Shown: positions 34,206-42,860 of the stretch, one piece after another | Layout: the number at the start of each line of letters is the position of its first letter | Position numbering within the stretch: the first letter of the stretch is position 1 | From: Hydrogenophilales bacterium | GTDB taxonomy: Bacteria; Pseudomonadota; Gammaproteobacteria; Burkholderiales; Thiobacillaceae | Assembly (NCBI GenBank): GCA_023258975.1 | Contig: JAHFRD010000019.1 | Coordinates: 1 to 56,514 of the forward strand | Direction of reading: 5' to 3' | DNA: 56,514 nucleotides | Notes under the pieces: model-generated | The model's database searches: none | The model's input: the letters and a program-made list of their open reading frames with translations, nothing else | What the model was told of the DNA's origin: nothing | Position numbers and translations under genes: made by a program

Positions 34206-36751
34206 AGATGGGCAGGCTCAAACTTGGCCTGATCCTGAGCGTACTCGGCGTCATCGTGCTGGCCGGCCTGATGTTGCCTGCGGTGATGGGCGGGGTGGAA
34301 CGCCTGGAAGCGCTGCGCGCCCGCATGGAGCGTCTGCAATTGTCGCAGAGCCGTTTCCGGGAACTGGTCATCGGCCTGCGTCACGGCGTTACCAATAATT
34401 ACGACGAGGCCAATGACTGGATGGCTCGCATTCTTCTGGAACGCGCCGGTCTGGCGGCCGAGGTGGCGCGAGACATCGACCTGCACCGGATCTGGATGCC
34501 CTACTACCAGTCGGTGCGGGATCAGGAAGCGCTGTGGAATGATTTCAAGCGGCGCAATGCCCTGGTGCGCAATTCCCTGCGCTATTTCCAGAGCGATGCG
34601 CTCCAGTACGCCCGGTCGTTGCCCGATCTGGCCTCTGGAGACGTTCTGCGTCAGGAGTTGCTGGCGCTCAACAATGTCCTGTTCATGCAGGCGCTGGGTG
34701 AAAGTCGCGAGGTGGGAACCGGGGTGGATGTCGATATCCATGTGGCGCTGGCGCGAATGCGGGTTCTGGCTGCGGATCTGCCCGTTCCCTCGCGCAAGGA
34801 GTTTGAACGCCTCGCCCGCCATGCCGAGATCATCGGCAGGAACGGCCCGGCGCTGGCAACCGATGTGCGCGGTCTGATTCATGCTTCCGGGCGGATTGTC
34901 CTGATGCGCATGGCGGAAGCCAACCATGCCAGTCTGAGCGCCGAACTCGCCAAGGCGGGACGCTATCGCGCCGGCCTGCTGTCCGGGGTGGTGCTGTTGT
35001 TGCTGGCGCTGGCCCTGCTGGCCATGCGCTACCTGGACAGCCTGCGCCAGAGCGCCAAAGAACATCGCCTGGCCGGCACCGTGTTCGAGAGCAGCCAGCA
35101 AGGCATCATCGTCACCGACGCGGCGGGGAACATCGTGCGGGTCAATCCCGCGTATTGCCGCATGACCGGCTATCAGGAACAGGAACTGCTTGGCGAGAAC
35201 CCGCGCCTGTTGAAATCCGGTGCGCAGGGAGAGGAGTTTTACCGATCCATGTGGGCCAGTCTGAAAGAGAACGGGTGTTGGCAGGGGGAATTGAAGAACC
35301 GGCGCAAGAACGGGGAACTCTATGTGCAGTGGATCAACATTGATGAAGTCAGCGGCGAACAGGGTGAGAAATTGTTCGTGGGCATCGCCTCGGACATCTC
35401 GGAACTGGTGAATACCCGCGAGCGGCTTGCCACCCTGGCCTATTTCGACACCCTTACCGGGCTGCCCAACCGGGTACTGTTTCAGGATCGCCTGGCGCAT
35501 TCCATCAGCCAGAGCCGGCGGGAACAGGAAAAACTGGCCCTGATCCTGGTCGATCTGGACAACTTCAAGACCGTCAACGACACCCTGGGCCATGCCGCCG
35601 GCGACGAGATGCTCAAGGAAGTGGCCAGGCGCCTGCAGTCCTGTGTGCGTGATTCCGACTCGGTCGCGCGTCTGGGCGGTGACGAGTTCGCCCTGATCCT
35701 GATGGATGCCAAAGGGCCGGAAGAGATGGCGCGGATCGCGGGTGGAATCCTCCTGGCGCTGGCCACGCCCTATAAGGTCTCGGGGTTCGATGTGGCCGGC
35801 GGCGCCAGCCTGGGCGTCACCTTCTACCCCGACGACGGGCAAACCCTGGAAGAGTTACTCAAGCACGCCGATGTGGCCATGTATCGCGCCAAGGAGCGTG
35901 GCCGCAACAACTACCAGTTCTTTACCGCCGACATGGCTTCCGGCGTGGACGAGGCCATGCGTATCGAATCCGCGTTGCGCCATGCCCTGGAGGCCGGAGA
36001 ACTCTCCATGCACTATCAACCACAACTCAGCGCGGCTGGCCGCGTGCTGGGCGCCGAGGCGTTGATGCGCTGGGATTCGGCGGAACTGGGGCGGGTGCCG
36101 CCCATGCGCTTCATTCCGGTGGCCGAAAAGAGCGGCCTGATCGCGGCACTCGGCGATTTCGCCTTGCGCGAGTCCAGCCGCCAGTGCGCGGCCTGGCGCC
36201 AGTCGCTCGACCCCGGCTTCCGCATCGCGGTCAACCTGTCCGCCGCCCAGTTCCGCAACGAAGCCCTGGTCGAAAAAGTGGCCGACGCCCTGCGCGAGTT
36301 CAACCTGCCCGGCTCCGCCCTGGAACTGGAAATCACCGAAACGGTGGTGATGGAAGATGTGGCGCATGGCCAGGCCGTGCTGAAAAGCCTGAAACAGCGG
36401 GGTTGCCGCCTCGCCATCGACGACTTCGGCACCGGCTATTCCTCGCTGGCCTACCTCAAGCGGTTTCCGGTGGATGTGCTCAAGATCGACAAATCCTTCA
36501 TCGACGGGCTGGGTGCGGATGCCGACGACACCGCCGTCGCGCGGGCCATCATCGGCCTGGCGCAAAGCCTGCGGCTGGAAGTGGTGGCGGAAGGCGTGGA
36601 GACCCGGGAACAACTCGATTGCCTGATCGATCTGGCCGGCGCAGAGGGCTTTCTCGCCCAGGGCTACTACTTCGCAAAGCCCCTGCCGGCCCCGGAGTTC
36701 GAACGGCAAGCGGGGGCGGGGGGATTTTCCAGAGGGAGTATCGAAGGGTAG
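34202..36751 (+). CDS. DAHL-PAS-GGDEF-EAL membrane protein
   Basis: An 849-residue c-di-GMP enzyme. Membrane helices at about 8-28 and 258-280 bound a periplasmic all-helical domain with LRHGVTNNYDEAN near residue 58, resembling DAHL sensor domains. A PAS domain (about 290-400) is followed by GGDEF (motif at about 492-496, intact) and EAL (EAL at about 619-621, with DDFGTGYSSLAYL and KIDKSFI). Both activities may be present. Its coupling to the periplasmic peroxidase gene suggests sensing of redox or peroxide conditions; that is inference. Confidence 0.92.
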   Translation: MKMGRLKLGLILSVLGVIVLAGLMLPAVMGGVERLEALRARMERLQLSQSRFRELVIGLRHGVTNNYDEANDWMARILLERAGLAAEVARDIDLHRIWMPYYQSVRDQEALWNDFKRRNALVRNSLRYFQSDALQYARSLPDLASGDVLRQELLALNNVLFMQALGESREVGTGVDVDIHVALARMRVLAADLPVPSRKEFERLARHAEIIGRNGPALATDVRGLIHASGRIVLMRMAEANHASLSAELAKAGRYRAGLLSGVVLLLLALALLAMRYLDSLRQSAKEHRLAGTVFESSQQGIIVTDAAGNIVRVNPAYCRMTGYQEQELLGENPRLLKSGAQGEEFYRSMWASLKENGCWQGELKNRRKNGELYVQWINIDEVSGEQGEKLFVGIASDISELVNTRERLATLAYFDTLTGLPNRVLFQDRLAHSISQSRREQEKLALILVDLDNFKTVNDTLGHAAGDEMLKEVARRLQSCVRDSDSVARLGGDEFALILMDAKGPEEMARIAGGILLALATPYKVSGFDVAGGASLGVTFYPDDGQTLEELLKHADVAMYRAKERGRNNYQFFTADMASGVDEAMRIESALRHALEAGELSMHYQPQLSAAGRVLGAEALMRWDSAELGRVPPMRFIPVAEKSGLIAALGDFALRESSRQCAAWRQSLDPGFRIAVNLSAAQFRNEALVEKVADALREFNLPGSALELEITETVVMEDVAHGQAVLKSLKQRGCRLAIDDFGTGYSSLAYLKRFPVDVLKIDKSFIDGLGADADDTAVARAIIGLAQSLRLEVVAEGVETREQLDCLIDLAGAEGFLAQGYYFAKPLPAPEFERQAGAGGFSRGSIEG

Positions 36752-36762
36752 GGCGCGCGGGC

Positions 36763-37422
36763 TTATCCGCGCAGGCTGATGACCGGCCAGCCCCGTGCCT
36801 CGGCGTGCGCGCGCAAGGTCGCATCCGGGTCCACCGCCACCGGGTGATGCACCCGCGCCAGCAGCGGCAGATCGTTGAGCGAGTCGCTGTAGAACCAGCT
36901 TTCCGTCACATCCGCCCAGGTCTTGCCCTGTTCCGCCAGCCATTGTTCCAGGCGCGCAACCTTGCCCTCGCGGAACGAGGGGGTGCCGGCAACGCGGCCG
37001 CTGAATTCGCCATTCACCTGCTCCGGCTCCGTGGCGATCAAATGCGGCACGCCGAGATGGCGGGTGATGGGCGCGGTCACGAAACTGTTCGTGGCGGTGA
37101 CGATCATGCGAATATCGCCGGCGTGGTGGCGCAGCAGTTCCGCCGTGCCTGCGGCGATCATGGGAATGATCCTGGCCGCCATGAACTCGCGGTGCCAGGC
37201 ATCCAGTTGCGAGCGCGGATGGCGCGCCAACGGTTTCAACTGGAAATCGAGAAATTCGTGGATATCCAGCGTTCCGGCCTTGTACTGGTCGTAAAACTCC
37301 TGATTGCGCGCCTCGTACACCTCGCGGTCGAGCACGTTCTGATCCATCAGGAACTGAGCCCATTCAAAATCGGAGTCGCCGGCAAGCAGGGTATTGTCGA
37401 GGTCGAAGAGAGCAAGGCGCAT
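36763..37422 (-). CDS. HAD-IB family phosphatase, SerB-like
   Basis: A 219-residue cytoplasmic phosphatase. The catalytic Asp pair is in LALFDLDNTLLAGDSD (Asp8 and Asp10), motif II is VTATNSFV, the Lys lies in FREGKVARLEQW, and motif IV is YSDSLNDLPLL. The cap between about 25 and 90 is the C1 type of HAD-IB enzymes. Substrate is probably phosphoserine or histidinol phosphate or similar; databases call such proteins HAD-IB family hydrolase. It converges with the upstream EAL gene (11 bases apart). Confidence 0.9.
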   Translation of the reverse strand: MRLALFDLDNTLLAGDSDFEWAQFLMDQNVLDREVYEARNQEFYDQYKAGTLDIHEFLDFQLKPLARHPRSQLDAWHREFMAARIIPMIAAGTAELLRHHAGDIRMIVTATNSFVTAPITRHLGVPHLIATEPEQVNGEFSGRVAGTPSFREGKVARLEQWLAEQGKTWADVTESWFYSDSLNDLPLLARVHHPVAVDPDATLRAHAEARGWPVISLRG

Positions 37423-37476
37423 GGTCGATAAGCGTTTTCTAATAAAATGGCCGGCAAGTATATCGGAGCGAATCCA

Positions 37477-38139
37477 ATGAACCTGATCTCCAGCAACATC
37501 CCTGCCCATTGGCAATGGCTGCTCTGGCTGATCGGCGCGCTGATCGGCGGACTGGTCGCCTGGCGCGCGCGCTGGAGCATGATGGCGAACCAGCGCAACC
37601 TCAACGTCTTCCTCGGCGCGACCCTGGTCGTGCTGGCGCTGTGGCTGATCCAGACCGGCATCAAACCCGGCCTGAACTTCCATCTGTTGGGCGCCACCGT
37701 GCTGACCCTGATGTTCCGCCCCCTGTTCGCCCTGTTCGGCCTTGCTCTGGTGCTTGCCGCCATCACGCTCTGGCATGGCCAATACGCCGCGTTCGCTCCC
37801 AACCTGCTGATTATGGGCGTGGTGCCGGTGGCGGTGAGTTGGGCGATTTTCCGTTTTGTCGATCGCCGCCTGCCCAATCATCTGTTCATCTATGTTTTCC
37901 TCAACGCATTTTTCGGCGCCGCCCTGGCGATCTTTGCCGTCGGCTGTGTTTCCACCGGTTTCGTCGCGCTCTCCGGCGTCTACCCCCTGCATTACCTGCT
38001 GGATGAATACCTGCCCTACTACCTGCTCATGGCCTGGAGCGAGGCCTTCCTCACCGGCATGCTCGTGACGCTGATGGTGGTCTACAAACCCGAGTGGGTC
38101 GCCACCTTCGACGACAAGCGCTACCTCGAAGGGAAATAG
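37477..38139 (+). CDS. ECF transporter CbiM-like permease
   Basis: A 220-residue integral membrane protein with six to seven helices. It contains FHLLGATVLTLMFRPLFALFG, LPNHLFIYVFLNAFFGAALA and the tail LMVVYKPEWVATFDDKRYL, all recognised from the energy-coupling factor permease family related to CbiM. No EcfT or ATPase gene is adjacent, so either it relies on components encoded elsewhere or it works alone. The start at 37477 has GGAG 8 bases ahead; an in-frame ATG at 37447 would add ten residues. Confidence 0.8.
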   Translation: MNLISSNIPAHWQWLLWLIGALIGGLVAWRARWSMMANQRNLNVFLGATLVVLALWLIQTGIKPGLNFHLLGATVLTLMFRPLFALFGLALVLAAITLWHGQYAAFAPNLLIMGVVPVAVSWAIFRFVDRRLPNHLFIYVFLNAFFGAALAIFAVGCVSTGFVALSGVYPLHYLLDEYLPYYLLMAWSEAFLTGMLVTLMVVYKPEWVATFDDKRYLEGK

Positions 38140-38210
38140 CGCCGGCAGCGTCTGGCGCAGAATGCGCCCCTGGCCATTTTCAGCCGCCCCCTTCACGACC
38201 TGGATCCCCC

Positions 38211-39974
38211 ATGCAAATTGAAAGCCGTAGCGCCGAAAGTTTCATCCTCGGCAAGGATGCCTCGCTGGAATCCTCCATTGAGTCCATGCAGGCCAAACTG
38301 GCGGCATTGGGTTTTCATATCGAGGAGCGCTCCTGGCTGAACCCGGTTGCCAACGCCTGGTCGGTGCATATCCGCGACCGCGATTGCCCATTGCTGTTCA
38401 CCAACGGCAAGGGCGCCTCCGAGAAAGCCGCGCGCGCCAGCGCCCTGGGTGAGTTCTTCGAGCGTCTCGGCTGTAATTACTTCTGGTCGCATTACTACCT
38501 GGGCGCCACGTTGGCACAGCGCGCGTATGTCCACTACCCGCAGGAAAAGTGGTTTCCCCTGGCCGCTGGCGATGCCTGGCCGGAAGGCTTGCTGGACGCG
38601 GAGTTGCGCGCTTTCTACAACCCGGATGGCGCGGTGCCCGCCGGCGCGCTGGTGGATCGCAACTCCGGCAACGCGGTGCGCGGCATCTGCGCGTTGCCCT
38701 ACCAGCGCCAGCGCGACGGGGCCACCCTGTGGTTTCCGGTCAACCTGATCGGCAACCTGTATGTCAGCAACGGCATGTCGGCCGGCAATACGGCCGCCGA
38801 AGCACGGGTGCAGGCGCTGTCGGAAATCTTCGAGCGCCACGTCAAATTCCGCATCATCGGCGAAGGTTTGTGCCTGCCCGACGTGCCGGATGCGGTGATT
38901 GCCCGCTACCCGAAAATCGAAGCCGGCATCCGCGATCTGCGCGCCGCCGGCTTCGGCATTCTGGTCAAGGACGCCTCGCTCGGCGGGCGCTATCCGGTGA
39001 TGAACGTGACCCTGTTGAATCCGCGCGACCAGGGCTGCTTCTCCAGTTTCGGCGCGCATCCGCGCTTTGAAATCGCGCTGGAACGCGCCCTCACAGAGTT
39101 GCTGCAAGGCCGCGCGCTGGATGCCCTGGACGATTTTCCGGAACCGGGTTTCGATCTCGATGAAATTGCCGACGCGCAGAACCTGGAGATTCATTTCGTC
39201 GATTCCAGCGGCATCATCAGTTGGGAATTCCTGCGCGCGACGCCGGATTACGGCTTCGCCGACTGGGATTTCAGAGGCGGCACCGACCAGGAATTCGCCC
39301 GACTATGCGCGGCCATCCACGACGATGGACGCGAAATTTATATCGCCGACTTTCCACATCTGGGCATCTACGCCTGCCGCATCCTGGTGCCGGGCATGTC
39401 CGAGATCTATCCGCTCGACGACCTGGAATGGAACAACAACAGTGTCGGCAACCCATTGCACCAGGCCATCCTGCATCTGCCGCAACTCGAAGACGCGCAG
39501 ATTCGCGCGCTGCTCGATACCCTGAACGATCTCGGCCTCGACGATCAGCGTCCGGTCGCCGCGCTGATCGGCCTGGCCGCCGATGCCGGATCGCTTTGGC
39601 GGGATCTGCGCGTGGGCGAACTGAAGGCGCTGCTCGCCCTCGCCCTCCGCGACGCCAATGCCGCCCGCGAGGGCTGCCAGTGGGTGCGCCATTTCGAGCA
39701 ACTCGACCCCGCGCGCCGGCGGGTGTATCGCTGCATCGAAACCCTGCTGGAAATGTCGGACGGCGATGGCCGAATTCCGGATGACTATGGCGACAGCCTG
39801 ATGAGCCTGTACGGCGCCGATACCCTGAAAACCGCGCGGGCCATGCTGCGCGGCGAGCAACGCTACTTCGGCCTGCAAGCACCCGGCCTGGATCTGGCCG
39901 GGTGCGACATGCACCAGCGCCTGCTGGCGGCCTATCGCAAGCTGGATTTCAACGAGGAGATGGGTTCAAGGTAA
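38211..39974 (+). CDS. ycaO: YcaO, RimO-associated ribosomal protein S12 factor
   Basis: A 587-residue protein, nearly identical in length to E. coli YcaO (586). The YcaO ATP-binding domain includes GKGASEKAARASALGEFFERLG near 64-85 and AEARVQALSEIFERHVKF near 195-212, and a helical C-terminal TPR-like half follows. E. coli YcaO is needed for efficient beta-methylthiolation of S12 by RimO. There is no precursor peptide or dehydrogenase next to it, so a natural-product role is unlikely. Confidence 0.93.
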   Translation: MQIESRSAESFILGKDASLESSIESMQAKLAALGFHIEERSWLNPVANAWSVHIRDRDCPLLFTNGKGASEKAARASALGEFFERLGCNYFWSHYYLGATLAQRAYVHYPQEKWFPLAAGDAWPEGLLDAELRAFYNPDGAVPAGALVDRNSGNAVRGICALPYQRQRDGATLWFPVNLIGNLYVSNGMSAGNTAAEARVQALSEIFERHVKFRIIGEGLCLPDVPDAVIARYPKIEAGIRDLRAAGFGILVKDASLGGRYPVMNVTLLNPRDQGCFSSFGAHPRFEIALERALTELLQGRALDALDDFPEPGFDLDEIADAQNLEIHFVDSSGIISWEFLRATPDYGFADWDFRGGTDQEFARLCAAIHDDGREIYIADFPHLGIYACRILVPGMSEIYPLDDLEWNNNSVGNPLHQAILHLPQLEDAQIRALLDTLNDLGLDDQRPVAALIGLAADAGSLWRDLRVGELKALLALALRDANAAREGCQWVRHFEQLDPARRRVYRCIETLLEMSDGDGRIPDDYGDSLMSLYGADTLKTARAMLRGEQRYFGLQAPGLDLAGCDMHQRLLAAYRKLDFNEEMGSR

Positions 39975-40001
39975 TGTTTCATGCCCAGGGAGGGGCCGCC
40001 A

Positions 40002-40019
40002 GAACCGCGCGCGCGGTTC
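40002..40019. terminator. Hairpin between convergent ycaO and GGDEF gene
   Basis: The perfect palindrome GAACCGCGCGCGCGGTTC lies between the two stops (39974 and 40023). It could serve both directions, but neither side has a T-run. Confidence 0.3.
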
Positions 40020-40022
40020 CGG

Positions 40023-42239
40023 TCACGCGCTGTCGATGCACCGGGTCGAGGTGTATCCAATCGGGCAGCAACAAAACCGATATTGATTCCGCCCGGCTTC
40101 TTTCGCCGCATACATGGCCATGTCCGCTTTCTTCATCAACTCTCTGGCGTCTTCCGTTCCATCGACGGGAAGCATGGCGATACCGATGCTGGTGGTGATG
40201 TGCAATCGTTGATCCGCCACCACGATGGGCTGGGCCAGGGAATCGAGGATCTTTCCGGCGACCAGTTCGGCGTCCCGAGGGTGGTGGATTTCCGTGAGGA
40301 TGACGATGAATTCGTCTCCTCCCTGGCGTGACACCGTGTCCACGGTACGCACACACGCGCACAGGCGGGCGGCCACCACTTTCAGCAGTTCGTCGCCGAT
40401 GTCATGCCCCAACTGGTCGTTGATCGACTTGAAGTGATCCAGATCCAGAAACAGGACGGCCAGGGAACGCCGGAAACGCTTCGCCTGGGTCAGTGCCTGA
40501 TTGAAGCGGTCGATCAACAAGCGGCGGTTGGGAAGGTCGGTGAGCGTGTCGTAATAGGCAAGGCGGTGTATCTGCTCCTGGTCACGTTTGCGATCGGAAA
40601 TATCCTCGATTTGAGCGATGAAGTTCAGCGGCGTGCCCAGGTTATCCCGCAGCAGCGAGACGGTGAGCTGGGTCCAGACCGTATGGCCATCGGCATGCCG
40701 ATAGCGCGTTTCCATCCGGCAGGAATCGACCTCTTCCACCAATACCCGCCGCAGGTTGGCGGACGCGGACTCCAGGTCTTCGGGAAGGGTGAAATCCTGG
40801 AAGGACATCTTTTCAAGCACGTCCTTTTCATGGCCGAGAATGCGGCAAAGCGCGTGATTCGCCAGGAGGATCCGCCCCTCCAGCGACGTAATGGACATGC
40901 CGATGGGGGCATGTTCCAGGGTGTCGCGGAAGCGCTTCTCGCTTTCACGCAAGGCGATTTCGGCCTGCCTGCGTTCGCTGATGTCGCGCGTGACGCCCAA
41001 CAGGGAAATGACGTCGCCCTGGGAGTCGATCAGTGGCACGGCTTTGGTTTCCAACCAGCGATGCACGCCTTTGAGGCTGCATATCTCGAATTCCAGGTGG
41101 CCGGGCCTGCCCTCGAACACCTGTTTTATCAACGTCTTGAAGCGGTGCCGGTATTCAGGCATCACGATGTCGGCCACCGTTTTGCCGATGACCTGTTCCG
41201 GGGAATCCGCGTCAAGCATGTCCAGCCCGGCGCGATTCATTTGTAGCAAGGTGCCGTCGTCGGCCAGCATCTTCACGCACTCCGGCTCGTTCTCGATGAT
41301 CGTGCGCAGCCGCAGCTCGCTTTCGATGAGTTGCCGCTCCACCCGGCTGCGTTCCAGGGCCGATTCGGCCCAGCGCGACAGGAGTTGCACAAACTCCCTG
41401 TCGCCCTCGTCGAACCGCCGGCGATAAGGTTGCGGAGAGCTGAAATTGACCGTGCCGTATATCGCGCCATCCACCCGGAGCGGGGCGCCGATATAGGCTT
41501 CCAATTGGAAGGTCTGGTAGCAGGGATGTCCCATGTGCCGGGATTTCCCCATGTCCTCGATCGCCAGAACGTCGTCTTTTTCGATCGTCATGCTGCAATA
41601 GGTCAAACCGAACGGAAACGTCTGTCCATCCCCCAAGGTATTCGGGGGCGAGACCTGGGACACGATGTGGTACGTGTCCCCCTCGATGTGGCTGACGATG
41701 CCGAACTCCAACCCCAGATGCGCTGCGCCAAGCGCGAGCGCCTGCTTGAATTGTTCTGCCAGCGGGAGATGCGACAACGCCGCGATCTCGCTCAACCGGC
41801 GCAAGTTGGCGCGTTGGCGGAGTTCGATCTCCTCCATCCGTTTCCGCGCAGTGATGTCGCGGCCGATGATGACCAGGCCACGCCGCTCACCGTTGGCATG
41901 GAACAGGGGAACCTTGGTGACTTCAAAGGCATGCGTCTCCCCGGTGTCCGGATCGGAGATGTATTCCAGCGTGTCGTAGCGGGCGCGCTGCGCCCAGGCC
42001 GCCTCGTCATCGCGATGGCAGGTATCGAAGGCATCGGCCAGGGCGGGGTACATCCGCCCCAATTCCCGATCGGTCCTGCCCTCCCAGGGCTGGCCCGCGA
42101 GATGAAAAAGCCGCAGGCCAGCCGCGTTCACGACGCGCCACCGTCCCGCGCCATCCTTGAAAAAGATGGCATCGGGCAGCGCCTCGATCAGCGTTCCGAG
42201 AAGTTCGGCCGGCTCGTCTGTGGTCGGGAAGGAAGGCAT
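40023..42239 (-). CDS. PAS-GAF-PAS-PAS-GGDEF diguanylate cyclase
   Basis: A 738-residue cytoplasmic protein. PAS 1 (about 12-135), GAF (about 150-300), PAS 2 (about 305-430) and PAS 3 (about 435-555) precede a GGDEF domain with intact RQGGDEF near residue 640 and DLDHFKSINDQLGHDIGDELL. It should make c-di-GMP. No inhibitory RxxD five residues before the motif is obvious. The last 15 residues (CCCPIGYTSTRCIDSA) hold four Cys beyond the domain end and may be read-through sequence. It stands alone, convergent with ycaO. Confidence 0.9.
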   Translation of the reverse strand: MPSFPTTDEPAELLGTLIEALPDAIFFKDGAGRWRVVNAAGLRLFHLAGQPWEGRTDRELGRMYPALADAFDTCHRDDEAAWAQRARYDTLEYISDPDTGETHAFEVTKVPLFHANGERRGLVIIGRDITARKRMEEIELRQRANLRRLSEIAALSHLPLAEQFKQALALGAAHLGLEFGIVSHIEGDTYHIVSQVSPPNTLGDGQTFPFGLTYCSMTIEKDDVLAIEDMGKSRHMGHPCYQTFQLEAYIGAPLRVDGAIYGTVNFSSPQPYRRRFDEGDREFVQLLSRWAESALERSRVERQLIESELRLRTIIENEPECVKMLADDGTLLQMNRAGLDMLDADSPEQVIGKTVADIVMPEYRHRFKTLIKQVFEGRPGHLEFEICSLKGVHRWLETKAVPLIDSQGDVISLLGVTRDISERRQAEIALRESEKRFRDTLEHAPIGMSITSLEGRILLANHALCRILGHEKDVLEKMSFQDFTLPEDLESASANLRRVLVEEVDSCRMETRYRHADGHTVWTQLTVSLLRDNLGTPLNFIAQIEDISDRKRDQEQIHRLAYYDTLTDLPNRRLLIDRFNQALTQAKRFRRSLAVLFLDLDHFKSINDQLGHDIGDELLKVVAARLCACVRTVDTVSRQGGDEFIVILTEIHHPRDAELVAGKILDSLAQPIVVADQRLHITTSIGIAMLPVDGTEDARELMKKADMAMYAAKEAGRNQYRFCCCPIGYTSTRCIDSA

Positions 42240-42350
42240 GCCCGCATTCTACCGGCGAGGCGAAGCTTGGGAAGTTCCCCGGGAAAGCCCCCCGATGGTG
42301 CCAACCTCGGCCTTCCGGACAGCGTAATTACTTCGGCGATGCCGCGATGC

Positions 42351-42860
42351 CTATACACCGCCGCCTCGATACACCGTGGCGTAATAGATCTTTTCCAGTT
42401 CCAGCTTGTGCTTGGTCTCTTCGCCGGCCAGGTATTGGAACAGGTCACGAATCGGGCCGTCTGGCGTGGTCTGGGCCAGCTCGCCGTAGTGCAGCATCGC
42501 GGCGTGCTCGCGCCCCATTGCGTAACGCAACACCTCCTGGTCGTCCGGCTGCTCACCCAGATTCGGCAAATGCAGGCAGTCGGAAAACCGGCTGTCGCTT
42601 GCCGGGCGCTCGATTTCAGACTGGATCTGCTCGGCAATGTCGCCGCGCCGGGCCAGGGCGCCGAACAGGTCGGAGTGGGCCTGCTCTTCCGCCGCGAGAT
42701 CCTCGACCAGGTAGCGGATGCGCTTGCTCACCTTGGGAATCAGCGCGCTGTAGAAGTCGCGCGCGCCGGCTTCGAAAGAGGCCGCCACTTCCAGGATTTC
42801 ACGCACGGTGGCCTTGCCGCGCAGGCGTTCGAGTCCGTGCGTGGTGTCTGTTTGTGTCAT
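42351..42860 (-). CDS. Ferritin-like diiron protein at the end of the MBX-like operon
   Basis: A 169-residue rubrerythrin-type four-helix bundle without a rubredoxin domain. Diiron ligands are suggested by FEAGARDFY (Glu near 30), AAEEQAHSDLF, and EETKHKLELE near the end. Such proteins store iron or remove peroxide; a rubredoxin partner is not encoded here. Its ATG overlaps the stop of the FeS-flavoprotein gene (ATGA), so it is co-translated with the respiratory complex and could protect its FeS clusters or accept electrons from it. Confidence 0.82.
   Translation of the reverse strand: MTQTDTTHGLERLRGKATVREILEVAASFEAGARDFYSALIPKVSKRIRYLVEDLAAEEQAHSDLFGALARRGDIAEQIQSEIERPASDSRFSDCLHLPNLGEQPDDQEVLRYAMGREHAAMLHYGELAQTTPDGPIRDLFQYLAGEETKHKLELEKIYYATVYRGGGV

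Noticed and set aside
38211-39974. RiPP (thiazole/oxazole) biosynthesis cluster at YcaO
   Set aside because: Length and C-terminal half match E. coli YcaO, and no precursor peptide, E1-like or dehydrogenase gene is nearby.
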